DNA of 24,499 nt from a virus. This document shows positions 7,613-15,383 of this stretch, piece after piece. Each line of letters begins with the position of its first letter. The first letter of the stretch is position 1. A model generated the notes under the pieces. That model worked only from the letters and a program-made list of their open reading frames with translations, was not told where the DNA came from and ran no database searches. Location of the stretch: the IMG/VR virus record IMGVR_UViG_3300017788_000163, positions 1 to 24,499 of that record; one strand, written 5' to 3'. Position numbers and translations under genes: made by a program.

Positions 7613-8337
7613 CTCATTCTCCAATCATAATCATTGATTGTGTGTTTTCTAACCCAAAAGTTAAAACCTGTAAAATGCCAAACATAATCTGTCATTCTTG
7701 GTTCTTCTATGAGAGGTTCTAACCTGTTCCAAGTTTCTTCAGTTAAGTGTAAATCATCAAATCTATATGCTTGAAGAACATAATTAAAGAGGGCTTGTTC
7801 ATAGTGGGCTGAATAAGCATAAGCCGAACGTTCAGGTGTTAGAGGTAAAGCATTTTCTATTGCTTTGAAAATAGTTTTGTGTCTTTTGATGTTTATTATG
7901 AAAAATCCAGAATTAAAGAAATTATCTAAGAATCTTTCTCTCGATACTCCCCATCTGAATTGTTCTTCAAGAACATGCCAATATTGTTCTTGAACTTGTC
8001 CTTTAACTACTTTCCACATCTCACTATTGTGGTCATGATTCTGTGGATGAATATCTAAAACAGCAACAAACTTTTGGGAATCTGTAAAAACTTCAAATGG
8101 ACTTGGAGCATCAATATGAATAAGCATATCTGAGTCAAAATAAACAGCTCTCTCATATCCTTCTATTTTATCAAAAGAACAAACTTTTGCAAATGAAGGG
8201 TAAAGCGACTTGTCGAATAAAGTTCTGATTTCTAAGAAATCACAACCCCATCTATCCGCCGCTGATGAAAGGGACTGTCTGGCATTATCAGACATGTGTC
8301 CATTTATATTAACTGTCCAAACTAAGTTTTTGCTCAT
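7609..8337 (-). CDS. Glycosyltransferase, GT8-like, copy A
   Basis: A 242-residue paralogue of the next gene. Shared landmarks are NARQSLSSAADRWGCDF, a YFDSDML metal-binding DSD at 68-70, IDAPSPFEVF, a FNSGFFIINIKR segment, HYEQALFNYVLQ and EETWNRLEP. The DxD and the NxG-type acceptor-side segment fit retaining GT8-like chemistry, but no donor can be assigned. It starts five bases after the upstream GT2 gene and its TGA overlaps the next start. Having two diverged copies side by side suggests sequential addition of two sugars, or two acceptors. Confidence 0.84.
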   Translation of the reverse strand: MSKNLVWTVNINGHMSDNARQSLSSAADRWGCDFLEIRTLFDKSLYPSFAKVCSFDKIEGYERAVYFDSDMLIHIDAPSPFEVFTDSQKFVAVLDIHPQNHDHNSEMWKVVKGQVQEQYWHVLEEQFRWGVSRERFLDNFFNSGFFIINIKRHKTIFKAIENALPLTPERSAYAYSAHYEQALFNYVLQAYRFDDLHLTEETWNRLEPLIEEPRMTDYVWHFTGFNFWVRKHTINDYDWRMR

Positions 8338-8342
8338 GTGGA

Positions 8343-8960
8343 TTAAATATGAATACCTAAAAGCTTTTCAACTCTAACATGTCTAAATTCTTTTGAAAGG
8401 GCTTCGTAAGTATAGCCATCTGAGAAGAATCCACCTTCAGATACCCAACCTACTTTTTCAATAGCTTCTCTTTTTACAACAACTTGTAAAGTATCTATTC
8501 CACCAACAACAATTGGCCATCCTTGTAGAATTTGAGGAGGTTGACCTACCCATGCTTGAAGAGGCCCCATGTGAACAATTTGACAAACTGCAAATCCTAT
8601 TTCAGGCCCAGTACCTTCAAGAGCACTTACCATTTCTTCCAAGAATTCTGGGAATATGATATTATCATCATCTAAAAAAGCAAAGTATTTACCTTTAAGC
8701 CAAGGCATCGCTAATTTTCTTACGGATGCTCCATAATCAGCATTATTTTCTTCTAATTCAAAAAACTTTCTTTTTGGATTATTTTTTGAAGTTTCTGTGA
8801 AATATTCTTTTAGTTTTGGGTCTGGGCCATCAGAAACAATAATATGTTCCCAATCTGAAAATGACTGCCAATCTACGCAAGTCATACAACGGCTAAGCAT
8901 CTTGATGCCTCTATTCCAAGTAGGAGTCAAAACGCTAATTGTTGGGTTTTTTGTTTTCAT
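8343..8960 (-). CDS. Glycosyltransferase family 2
   Basis: A compact 205-residue GT2 enzyme. It begins with ISVLTPTWNRG, the usual first strand of GT2 GT-A folds, then HIIVSDGPD, a NNADYGASVRKLAM segment and the metal-binding FAFLDDDN (DDD at 97-99). It ends soon after a GGFFSDGYTYEAL segment, so it has the catalytic domain only, without a membrane anchor. It is the first glycosyltransferase in the cluster and begins 38 bases after the methyltransferase homologue. Donor and acceptor are unknown; the adjacent fibre gene makes a virion protein acceptor attractive. Confidence 0.86.
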   Translation of the reverse strand: MKTKNPTISVLTPTWNRGIKMLSRCMTCVDWQSFSDWEHIIVSDGPDPKLKEYFTETSKNNPKRKFFELEENNADYGASVRKLAMPWLKGKYFAFLDDDNIIFPEFLEEMVSALEGTGPEIGFAVCQIVHMGPLQAWVGQPPQILQGWPIVVGGIDTLQVVVKREAIEKVGWVSEGGFFSDGYTYEALSKEFRHVRVEKLLGIHI

Positions 8961-8998
8961 TTGAAAATCTCTCTTATGGTTTTATTCCCATTATAGGA

Positions 8999-10330
8999 TT
9001 ATCTTCGATTAAAGTTCAACCCTGATTGTATTAATTTTTTAGCCCCTTTATTTATTGTTTCTTCGCTTATTGCATTTTTAATAGATTTTCCAACCGCTGA
9101 TGCTACTTTTACATTTGTTGCTCTACTTGCATAACCCCATGCAGTTCTCCAACCATCGAGTGAAATAAAATTATCAGGAAAACCTTGTAATCTATATAAT
9201 TCCAAGCTCGTTAATCTTCTAAGTCCTTTGTGATTACACCTTTGTCCGTTTGGAAGAAACTCAGGTGCTTTCTCTGGTTGACATATAATATTCTTATCCC
9301 ATCCTTTTCCACCATAGATAATTGAATAAGCTTCTGCTTCTAAATCTAATATCTGAGAACTGAATTTATATCCTAATTTTTTATTTTTTTCATCGTATTC
9401 TTCTAAAAAATTAAAATGCTTTTCGCTAATATAATATTTGTCTTCTGGGTTATAATCCACAATATCTTTTAATTTCCAAGTTCTTTTTTGAGGTCTTGGC
9501 CATTGAAATTCTATAGCCGAAATAGGATTATCAAATGCCACAAACCAAGTTCTTGTTCTTCTTTGTGGAACTCCATAATTCAGAGCATCGAGAATAGCTG
9601 GATTTACATTATAATAACCCGTTGCTTCTTGTATTGTTCTAAGAACAACAGCAACAGTTTTTTCAAAACCTTCTTCTCTTAAAGTTGTTTTGCTTTCTAT
9701 AAGAATTGCCTTTGGTTGTATTTTATTGATGATATTGATAAGTCTATGATAATCTGTATCGTGAAGTTCGTCTAAAGATATTTTACCCTCTTGAATAAGT
9801 GGAATTTGTTGAATGTCCAAAGAAGAAATTAAAACATCAGCTTTTGGAAAATCACCCTTTATCCATTCAGGATGAACATAAGGAACCGTTCCAAAATTAG
9901 TTGTATAAATATTTGACCATTTCTTTTTTTGACTTTCAAGAGAAAAAATACATCTACCCCCTTCATTCATTAAACCAAGAGTAGCCCCGCCTATATTACA
10001 ATAAACATCAGCAAATGTAAATTCAAATTCTTTTCTTTGTGGGAATGGTATGTCATAATCTATTAAAGAATTGTCTTGAATGCAATCTTCAATGATTTTT
10101 CTTATTCTTGGTTTTAATCTAATAGAATTAAATTCTTTGTAAAATTCTTCAAACCCCAATACAGATTCAATCTCACCTATTCTGTTTAATAGATGAGTGA
10201 ATGTAGCTTTTTCATTGCTAATTCTTCTCCCTTTTTTTAGTTTTCCTATTTCTTCTGAGGAGAATGTGTCTATACTTAAATACGATAGGAGTTCTCTTAG
10301 TGAATACAAGTTACCACCGAGGTTGTTCAA
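8999..10330 (-). CDS. Cytosine-C5 DNA methyltransferase homologue, catalytic Cys absent
   Basis: The 443-residue frame matches the C5-methyltransferase fold: motif I (DVYCNIGGATLGL, 108-120), motif II Glu (LESQKKKW), motif VIII (QRRTR, 256-260), motif IX (RRLTSLELYRLQGFP) and a motif-X-like ATNVKVASAVGKSI. Motif IV, normally GGPPCQ with the nucleophilic Cys, reads SSLDIQ (169-174), putting Ile at the Cys position, and the ENV of motif VI reads ESK (212-214). The frame is uninterrupted, so this is a conserved protein rather than a recent frameshift, but it should not methylate cytosine by the known mechanism. Residues 1-105 are an extra N-terminal region. No ATG occurs before residue 121; TTG at 10330 or TTG at 10309 must start it, unless it is reached by frameshifting from the upstream gene, which it overlaps by 20 bases. 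Confidence 0.8.
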   Translation of the reverse strand: MNNLGGNLYSLRELLSYLSIDTFSSEEIGKLKKGRRISNEKATFTHLLNRIGEIESVLGFEEFYKEFNSIRLKPRIRKIIEDCIQDNSLIDYDIPFPQRKEFEFTFADVYCNIGGATLGLMNEGGRCIFSLESQKKKWSNIYTTNFGTVPYVHPEWIKGDFPKADVLISSLDIQQIPLIQEGKISLDELHDTDYHRLINIINKIQPKAILIESKTTLREEGFEKTVAVVLRTIQEATGYYNVNPAILDALNYGVPQRRTRTWFVAFDNPISAIEFQWPRPQKRTWKLKDIVDYNPEDKYYISEKHFNFLEEYDEKNKKLGYKFSSQILDLEAEAYSIIYGGKGWDKNIICQPEKAPEFLPNGQRCNHKGLRRLTSLELYRLQGFPDNFISLDGWRTAWGYASRATNVKVASAVGKSIKNAISEETINKGAKKLIQSGLNFNRR

Positions 10331-10586
10331 GAGGACATTTTGAAGTGGTTAGTCTTGCTTTTGCTTTTATAAAACATCCACAAGCACTGCATTTTTCTTT
10401 CTCAGCATCTCTAAATTCGCATGAATTACAAATAGAAACCCGTTGTAAATAAAGAGGATTATCTTCAGACAGAATATCAAAACTTGAAACATCTGATGGT
10501 TCTGCATTTGATTCTGATTTTCCTGTTAATGTATTTATAGCATTAACAAAAATGTTCTTTTTTCTTTTTGAGCAATTACAACCCAT
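10311..10586 (-). CDS. Small Cys-rich zinc-binding protein
   Basis: This 91-residue protein has an N-terminal CNC, a Ser/Asn-rich middle and a C-terminal module with C53, C56, C66, C69, C71 and C84 in the pattern CNSC…CSACGCFIKAK…CP…W, ending in Trp. That is the layout of small zinc-ribbon proteins often seen near phage tail genes; it probably binds one zinc ion. There is no signal peptide or membrane helix. It lies between the collagen-like fibre and the methyltransferase homologue and overlaps the latter by 20 bases, so the two are probably co-translated. Function unknown; a fibre-assembly or regulatory role is possible. Confidence 0.75.
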   Translation of the reverse strand: MGCNCSKRKKNIFVNAINTLTGKSESNAEPSDVSSFDILSEDNPLYLQRVSICNSCEFRDAEKEKCSACGCFIKAKARLTTSKCPLEQPRW

Positions 10587-10613
10587 AAATATAAAATCCT
10601 GTAGTTATTGGTA

Positions 10614-13331
10614 TTACTTTCCTATTTTTTGCCATCTGTTCATAGTAGTATCGTAAATAAACTGAGCAACTGAGTCATCATTTATGACATGGTTTAATCC
10701 ATCTACCATTCTAATTCTTTCAGATGCAGAACCTGCTACACCATCTTCGTGGCTAAATGTCATAGTTTGACCTGTTTGATTCGATACATATAAGATTTGA
10801 CCATCTGAACCTGCGGATATTCCCACAACAGTCACTGACCCTATCGGAGCTCCACTAATAACAGCGTATGTATTTGATATTGAAGTAATGGTAACCGATG
10901 TTGAAGAAATAACTTGACCCCCAATAGTTATAGCTGAAGAAGGGCCTTGGTTACCTTGAACTCCTATTATACCTTGAACACCTTGCGTACCTTGAGTTCC
11001 CGTTGAACCAGATGTACCATCAGTTCCTTGGTTACCTTGGTCACCTGTTAATCCAGTCAAACCTTGATTTCCTTGAGTTCCGAGTGTTCCATCTGTTCCT
11101 TGACGACCTTGATTGCCTTGATTTCCAACTAAACCAGTTAGGCCATCAGTTCCTTGGTTACCTTGGTCACCTGTTAATCCAGTCAAACCTTGATTTCCTT
11201 GAGTTCCAAGTGTTCCATCGGTTCCTTGACGACCTTGGTTGCCTTGATTTCCAACTAAACCAGTTGGCCCTATATCTCCTTGGTTACCTTGATTACCGAC
11301 CAAACCAGTTGGGCCATCAGTTCCTTGGTTACCTTGGTCACCTGTTAATCCAGTCAAACCTTGATTTCCTTGAGTTCCGAGTGTTCCATCTGTTCCTTGA
11401 CGACCTTGATTGCCTTGATTTCCAGGGTCGCCTGTTACCCCATTCGTTCCTTGATTACCCTGATTACCTTGATTACCAACTAAACCTACTGGCCCATCAG
11501 TTCCTTGGTTGCCTTGATTACCAACCAAGCCAGTTGTACCCTGATTTCCTTGATTACCAACCAAACCAGTTGAACCTTGGTTACCTTGATTTCCAACCAA
11601 ACCAGTTGGGCCGTCAGTTCCTTGATTACCTTGAAATCCTTTACTACCAAGAGTTCCTTGGTTACCTTGATTACCTTGATTTCCAACCAAACCAGTAGAG
11701 CCTTGATTTCCTTGAGTTCCTGTTGAACCTGTTGGGCCAGCACCGCCTTGATTTCCTTGACCGCCTGTTAATCCTGTAGAGCCTTGATTACCTTGATTAC
11801 CAACTAAACCTGTTGAGCCAGCTTCGCCTTGATTTCCTTGACCGCCTGTTAATCCTATAGAACCTTGATTTCCTTGATTACCTACTAAACCTGTTGGGCC
11901 AGCTTCGCCTTGATTTCCTTGACCGCCTGTTAATCCTATAGAACCTTGATTTCCTTGATTTCCAATCGAACCAGTTGGGCCAGTACCGCCTTGATTTCCT
12001 TGGTTACCTAAATCACCAGCTCTTGCAAAAGAAACTACAAGCTCATCATCATAAAGAAATGCACCAGAATGGTCAACATAAGAAACTGTTAAATCATACC
12101 AAGTACCAGAATCTGTTACATCAGTAAGTAAGAAGTGGGCAAACTTAGCTTGGTCATTTCTATCAAATACTCTAATAGAACCCATTATTGGATTCGTGCT
12201 ATCATCTAATGTTTCAATCCAAGTACTTGCGGTAGCAGGTGGGTCAAAACTATCATCGCTCAAACTAATATTAGTTACTGATGTATAATTAGAATCATCA
12301 AATGCTATGTATCCACTCGATACATTTGATGGAACACTTGTGGTTGTGTCAAAAGTATAAGCTCTTGAATCACCTACTAAACCTTTATCACAACACTCGC
12401 CTTGATTACCTTGATTTCCAGTATCGCCTTTAGCTCCTTGGGGGCCTTGAGCTCCTGACCCTGGCCCTTGATTACCTTGAGGCCCAGTATCTCCTTGTTC
12501 TCCTATACCTCTCGGGCCTCTTTGTCCGTCAGGCCCTTGCGCACCTTGATTACCTTGATTACCAGTATTTCCTTGAGGGCCTTGAACTCCTTCTCCTTGA
12601 CGACCCTGATTGCCTTGATTACCAGTTCTGCCTTGAAATCCTTGTGTTCCTTGAGGGCCTTGAACTCCTTCTCCTTGACGACCTTGATTGCCTTGCGGGC
12701 CTTGATTACCTTGATTTCCCTGTGGGCCAGATATTCCCTGATTTCCAGCTTCACCCTTTGCTCCTTGTGTACCAGAACCTCCTCCAAGAAGACCTTTAGC
12801 ACCTTCATATCTATAAACAGTTACACCTACATTTGAAGGCGAACTTGTTGAAACAAATTCAGGAAGACCTTTGAAAAAAGTTAAAACTCCCGATTGGTAA
12901 TTAAATACCCAATCATTTTGGCCAACTGGAACTGGAACCCAAGCAGAAACTGGGGTTTCTCTTCTCCAAACTTTTACTTGATATTCTACACCAAATTGAT
13001 TAGGAGGAATACAATCATATACATCAGAAGTTGAATCATAAAAAGAATGCTCACTTCCTTCTACATAGTCAAGCTCTCGTTGGTGTAATTTGGTTATTAT
13101 CAAATCACCTGAGTCGCTATATGTAGTTCCATCTGCAATAGCATCGGATTTAAGAGGATTAGACGCAGGAATTCTATCAGAATCTATCCAAATTTTATCT
13201 TTAGAAAGAGGGAGGCGTTCATCAAATGACTCCTCAAACCCCTCTAAATTTATGTTAGTGGTTGCTTTGTTTGACTGAGTTTGATTATAGCTCAGATGCG
13301 ATTTTTGATTCGGTGTTAATCCGCTACTCAT
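10614..13331 (-). CDS. Collagen-like tail/virion fibre protein
   Basis: A 905-residue fibre with five parts: an N-terminal domain (1-182) with a DWVFNYQSGVLTF segment typical of phage fibre attachment regions; a first Gly-X-Y block (about 183-312); a globular beta-rich insert (about 313-437, including WIETLDDSTNP and DLTVSYVDHSG); a second, longer Gly-X-Y block (about 439-796); and a C-terminal head (797-905) with a GQILYVSNQTGQTMTF strand and a terminal RWQKIG. The triplets are dominated by GNQ, GPT, GLT, GLV and GTD. It should form a trimeric rod exposed on the virion. Many Thr in the Y position resemble GPT triplets that are O-glycosylated in the Bacillus exosporium protein BclA, and four glycosyltransferase genes lie downstream. 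No Pro-rich stabilisation is seen, so trimer stability must come from other contacts. Confidence 0.9.
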   Translation of the reverse strand: MSSGLTPNQKSHLSYNQTQSNKATTNINLEGFEESFDERLPLSKDKIWIDSDRIPASNPLKSDAIADGTTYSDSGDLIITKLHQRELDYVEGSEHSFYDSTSDVYDCIPPNQFGVEYQVKVWRRETPVSAWVPVPVGQNDWVFNYQSGVLTFFKGLPEFVSTSSPSNVGVTVYRYEGAKGLLGGGSGTQGAKGEAGNQGISGPQGNQGNQGPQGNQGRQGEGVQGPQGTQGFQGRTGNQGNQGRQGEGVQGPQGNTGNQGNQGAQGPDGQRGPRGIGEQGDTGPQGNQGPGSGAQGPQGAKGDTGNQGNQGECCDKGLVGDSRAYTFDTTTSVPSNVSSGYIAFDDSNYTSVTNISLSDDSFDPPATASTWIETLDDSTNPIMGSIRVFDRNDQAKFAHFLLTDVTDSGTWYDLTVSYVDHSGAFLYDDELVVSFARAGDLGNQGNQGGTGPTGSIGNQGNQGSIGLTGGQGNQGEAGPTGLVGNQGNQGSIGLTGGQGNQGEAGSTGLVGNQGNQGSTGLTGGQGNQGGAGPTGSTGTQGNQGSTGLVGNQGNQGNQGTLGSKGFQGNQGTDGPTGLVGNQGNQGSTGLVGNQGNQGTTGLVGNQGNQGTDGPVGLVGNQGNQGNQGTNGVTGDPGNQGNQGRQGTDGTLGTQGNQGLTGLTGDQGNQGTDGPTGLVGNQGNQGDIGPTGLVGNQGNQGRQGTDGTLGTQGNQGLTGLTGDQGNQGTDGLTGLVGNQGNQGRQGTDGTLGTQGNQGLTGLTGDQGNQGTDGTSGSTGTQGTQGVQGIIGVQGNQGPSSAITIGGQVISSTSVTITSISNTYAVISGAPIGSVTVVGISAGSDGQILYVSNQTGQTMTFSHEDGVAGSASERIRMVDGLNHVINDDSVAQFIYDTTMNRWQKIGK
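11021..11423 (-). repeat. 106-bp near-identical repeats in fibre gene (3 copies)
   Basis: Copies lie at 11021-11126, 11147-11252 and 11318-11423. The first and third appear identical over all 106 bases; the middle copy differs at three positions. Each encodes the series GNQGRQGTDGTLGTQGNQ followed by GLTGLTGDQGNQGT. Such similarity implies recent duplication or gene conversion. Confidence 0.88.
11745..11987 (-). repeat. 81-bp (27-residue) tandem repeats in fibre gene (3 copies)
   Basis: Units start at 11745, 11826 and 11907 and the same opening words recur once more at 11988. Each codes nine Gly-X-Y triplets (GLTGGQGNQGEAGPTGLV then GNQGNQGSI). The register of the triplet is kept exactly. 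Confidence 0.85.
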
Positions 13332-13347
13332 AGTATAGTATTAAAAG

Positions 13348-13779
13348 TTACTTTGCACACATAATATCAACAGTAACTGTGAATGATTTATTATTTCTCA
13401 AATAAATAACATCATTAGACCCAGTTACTACTAACATTTCTCGTATATCATACCAATCGGTAGAATCAAATGACCATTCTATCGACTTATCTAAAAATGT
13501 TATGTTTTCATCAGTAGGATACTTAACTATCACTATAATGAATAACAAATCGGATATACCGTTTACCATCGTCCCAGCAGGTGGGATTTCTCTAACTGTA
13601 TGAACATACTCACTAATAGGAATAGATATTCCAGTCATATCAACTTTATCTAAGGTATTGCTACCTTGAATAATACTAACCTTTCCACATTGTCCAAATG
13701 ATATGCTCTTCTGTCCTGAGTTTCCAAGACCATCCCCATAACAATCGAGGGGCATATTTTGAATAAAAGTTGTTGACAT
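13348..13779 (-). CDS. Small protein upstream of fibre, unknown (virion-associated?)
   Basis: This 143-residue protein is not recognised. It is Ser/Thr/Ile rich with alternating hydrophobic residues that suggest beta structure (SISEYVHTV, LLFIIVIVKY, EWSFDSTDW, FTVTVDIMCAK). It has three Cys (13, 31, 141) and no signal peptide; the LLFIIVIV run is short and followed by charged residues, so is more likely a core strand than a membrane helix. It lies 16 bases before the fibre gene on the same strand, so the two are probably co-transcribed and the product may cap, attach or chaperone the fibre; this rests only on position. Confidence 0.7.
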   Translation of the reverse strand: MSTTFIQNMPLDCYGDGLGNSGQKSISFGQCGKVSIIQGSNTLDKVDMTGISIPISEYVHTVREIPPAGTMVNGISDLLFIIVIVKYPTDENITFLDKSIEWSFDSTDWYDIREMLVVTGSNDVIYLRNNKSFTVTVDIMCAK

Positions 13780-13849
13780 ATTAGAGTATAATTTTATATA
13801 GTAGTCATATTCATAAGTTGAGGGTGAAGCTGAAATTTTGGTTCAGGAT

Positions 13850-14995
13850 TTAATTTTTTTTTTCATCCTGTTCATTTTCAGAATTAGATTCTTCCACTTC
13901 TGTCTCGCTCTCTTCTATAATGTCTTGTATGATTCTTTCTTCTGTTGAAATAACATCTGATTCGTATATATCTTCTGTATTAAGAGCTTCGATAGATTCA
14001 AATGATTCTTCAACTTCCTCTAATACTTCTTCTGATATTACATCTTCTTCTATTTCTACCTCTACCTTCGTTTCCTCAGTTTGAGTTAATTCTTCTGTAT
14101 TTGTAATATCTAATACTTCTTCTTCGATAGTTTCAGATGCAGTAGCTTCTACTATATCTTGAGATTTAGATTCTACATTTTCTACATTAGGAACTTCTTC
14201 TATAATTTCTCGAATAGAAGATTCTTCTATGGTAGATTCATTTTCAATAGTAAGTTCTTCTTGTTCTATAACATCTGTTTGAGTTTCAGTAGTAGGCTGA
14301 ACCACAATCTGATTTATACGAATAAAAGGAGTCTTAGGTGTTTCATCTTCGCTTATAGTCTCAACTTCTTCCGATGGCAATTCTTCTGTCGTCTTTACTT
14401 CGCTCGAAATTTCAGAATCTTCCACTACTTCTTCTTGTTCTTCAATCTTTTCTTCCTTCAATTCTTCTTTAGGTTCTTCTTTGGGTTCTTCTTTTACAGG
14501 AGTTTCTATCGCTTCTGTCTTTTCTTCTGGTTTTAGATAATCAGAAACTGACTTTAAGAAAGCCAAAGAAATAACAGGGATGGGTAAGCCTATAAGAAGA
14601 GAAAGTATGAATTTGCTCATTCTCGGGTCTAATTTCTGCATGGTCATCATTTCAACCAAGTCGATGAATGAATTAATCCATTGTGGATTAGATAGCATAG
14701 ATTGAGAAATAAAGTCATATGTATAATAAACATTCCCAAGCATCTGCATGACAACAAGAACGAAAAATATAAACCATACCGCAAAACGATTGACTTTATC
14801 TAAAACAGCTAATGTCATAAGAGATGCAATAGAACCAATCTCGAATGCCAAGGCAAGTATAATAGCCATCCAAGGCATATTACCGAGACCGAAAAATGTT
14901 ACGATATGTATTGTTGAAATCAAGGAGGAAAGGGCAGGAACGGCCAAAAATGACCCAACTACTATTTTCCTAAAGTCACTTGGTTTTAATTTCAT
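13850..14995 (-). CDS. Four-helix membrane protein with long acidic tail, unknown
   Basis: Residues 1-155 hold four likely transmembrane helices (about 10-34, 38-62, 67-92 and 127-150). From about 160 to 381 the chain is an extreme Glu-rich, low-complexity acidic tail with a few Thr/Ser/Ile/Val residues and one more ordered-looking island (KTPFIRINQIVVQP, near 222-235). No enzyme motif is visible. Too few cues exist to call it a holin, and the large acidic tail is unlike known holins. It could anchor a complex at the inner membrane or mimic nucleic acid; both are guesses. A candidate promoter lies 25 bases before the ATG. The 68 bases after its neighbour at 13779 contain nothing obvious. Confidence 0.78.
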   Translation of the reverse strand: MKLKPSDFRKIVVGSFLAVPALSSLISTIHIVTFFGLGNMPWMAIILALAFEIGSIASLMTLAVLDKVNRFAVWFIFFVLVVMQMLGNVYYTYDFISQSMLSNPQWINSFIDLVEMMTMQKLDPRMSKFILSLLIGLPIPVISLAFLKSVSDYLKPEEKTEAIETPVKEEPKEEPKEELKEEKIEEQEEVVEDSEISSEVKTTEELPSEEVETISEDETPKTPFIRINQIVVQPTTETQTDVIEQEELTIENESTIEESSIREIIEEVPNVENVESKSQDIVEATASETIEEEVLDITNTEELTQTEETKVEVEIEEDVISEEVLEEVEESFESIEALNTEDIYESDVISTEERIIQDIIEESETEVEESNSENEQDEKKN

Positions 14996-15019
14996 CTATT
15001 ATTGCTGTGTTTTTAAGTC

Positions 15020-15030
15020 TTACTATATAT
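15020..15030 (-). promoter_or_regulatory. Candidate promoter upstream of membrane-protein gene
   Basis: The minus strand reads ATATATAGTAA, 25 bases before the start at 14995, preceded by TATATTA. The 11-mer is identical to that at 4667-4677. Two occurrences, each just after a hairpin and before a gene start, suggest a phage promoter element. Confidence 0.35.
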
Positions 15031-15046
15031 CTAATATAAAAAGATA

Positions 15047-15080
15047 AAGCCATCGAGTTTTATCCCAATGGCTTATTTTT
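15047..15080. terminator. Candidate terminator hairpin
   Basis: A 7-bp stem (15047-15053 with 15068-15074) with a 14-base loop lies after the minus-strand gene ending at 15099; T-rich tracts flank it on both strands. The loop is long, so strength is uncertain. Confidence 0.45.
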
Positions 15081-15098
15081 TTCAAAAATCTGTGAAAA

Positions 15099-15374
15099 TT
15101 ACTTCTTTATAACGATATAACTTGGTTGAGATTTCTTATTTGCTCCACCATACATGGCTGAATCAATCTTATTCTCAATCTTTTTCATAGATTCTGTATT
15201 GTCTTTTACTTGTGTTGAAAACACAATCATTAAAGAATCTGTCAATTTTTTCTGAGACTCAACAGCAGTTACCGCATTTGATACGCGGGAACATGTTGTA
15301 CACTGAGACATCATTGTTGACAAAGACAATACGATAGCGATAATTGCTATGTTTTCTTTAAGTTTAGCAAGCAT
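15099..15374 (-). CDS. Small single-pass membrane protein with coiled coil, unknown
   Basis: The 91-residue product has a short charged start (MLAKLKEN), one hydrophobic helix (about 9-26), two close Cys (CTTC), then a polar helical region with heptad-like spacing (about 33-72) and a basic tail. The topology would place the helical part outside the inner membrane. This resembles the layout of inner-membrane spanins, but no overlapping outer-membrane lipoprotein gene is present and the Cys context (MSQC) is a poor lipobox, so I do not make that call. It follows two other small genes in the same direction, ten bases after the last. Confidence 0.65.
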   Translation of the reverse strand: MLAKLKENIAIIAIVLSLSTMMSQCTTCSRVSNAVTAVESQKKLTDSLMIVFSTQVKDNTESMKKIENKIDSAMYGGANKKSQPSYIVIKK

Positions 15375-15383
15375 AGTATAAAT

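Noticed and set aside
11003-12836. Long open frames on the strand opposite the fibre gene (11003-11698 plus, 12468-12836 plus) and in other frames (11486-11743, 12503-12808 minus)
   Set aside because: They are by-products of the Gly-X-Y codon repetition and have no independent start context or protein features.
13850-14995. Holin call for the four-helix membrane protein
   Set aside because: It is much larger than usual holins, has a 220-residue acidic tail and is not next to the lysozyme.
15099-15374. Inner-membrane spanin
   Set aside because: Topology fits loosely, but no overlapping or adjacent outer-membrane lipoprotein and no proper lipobox are present.
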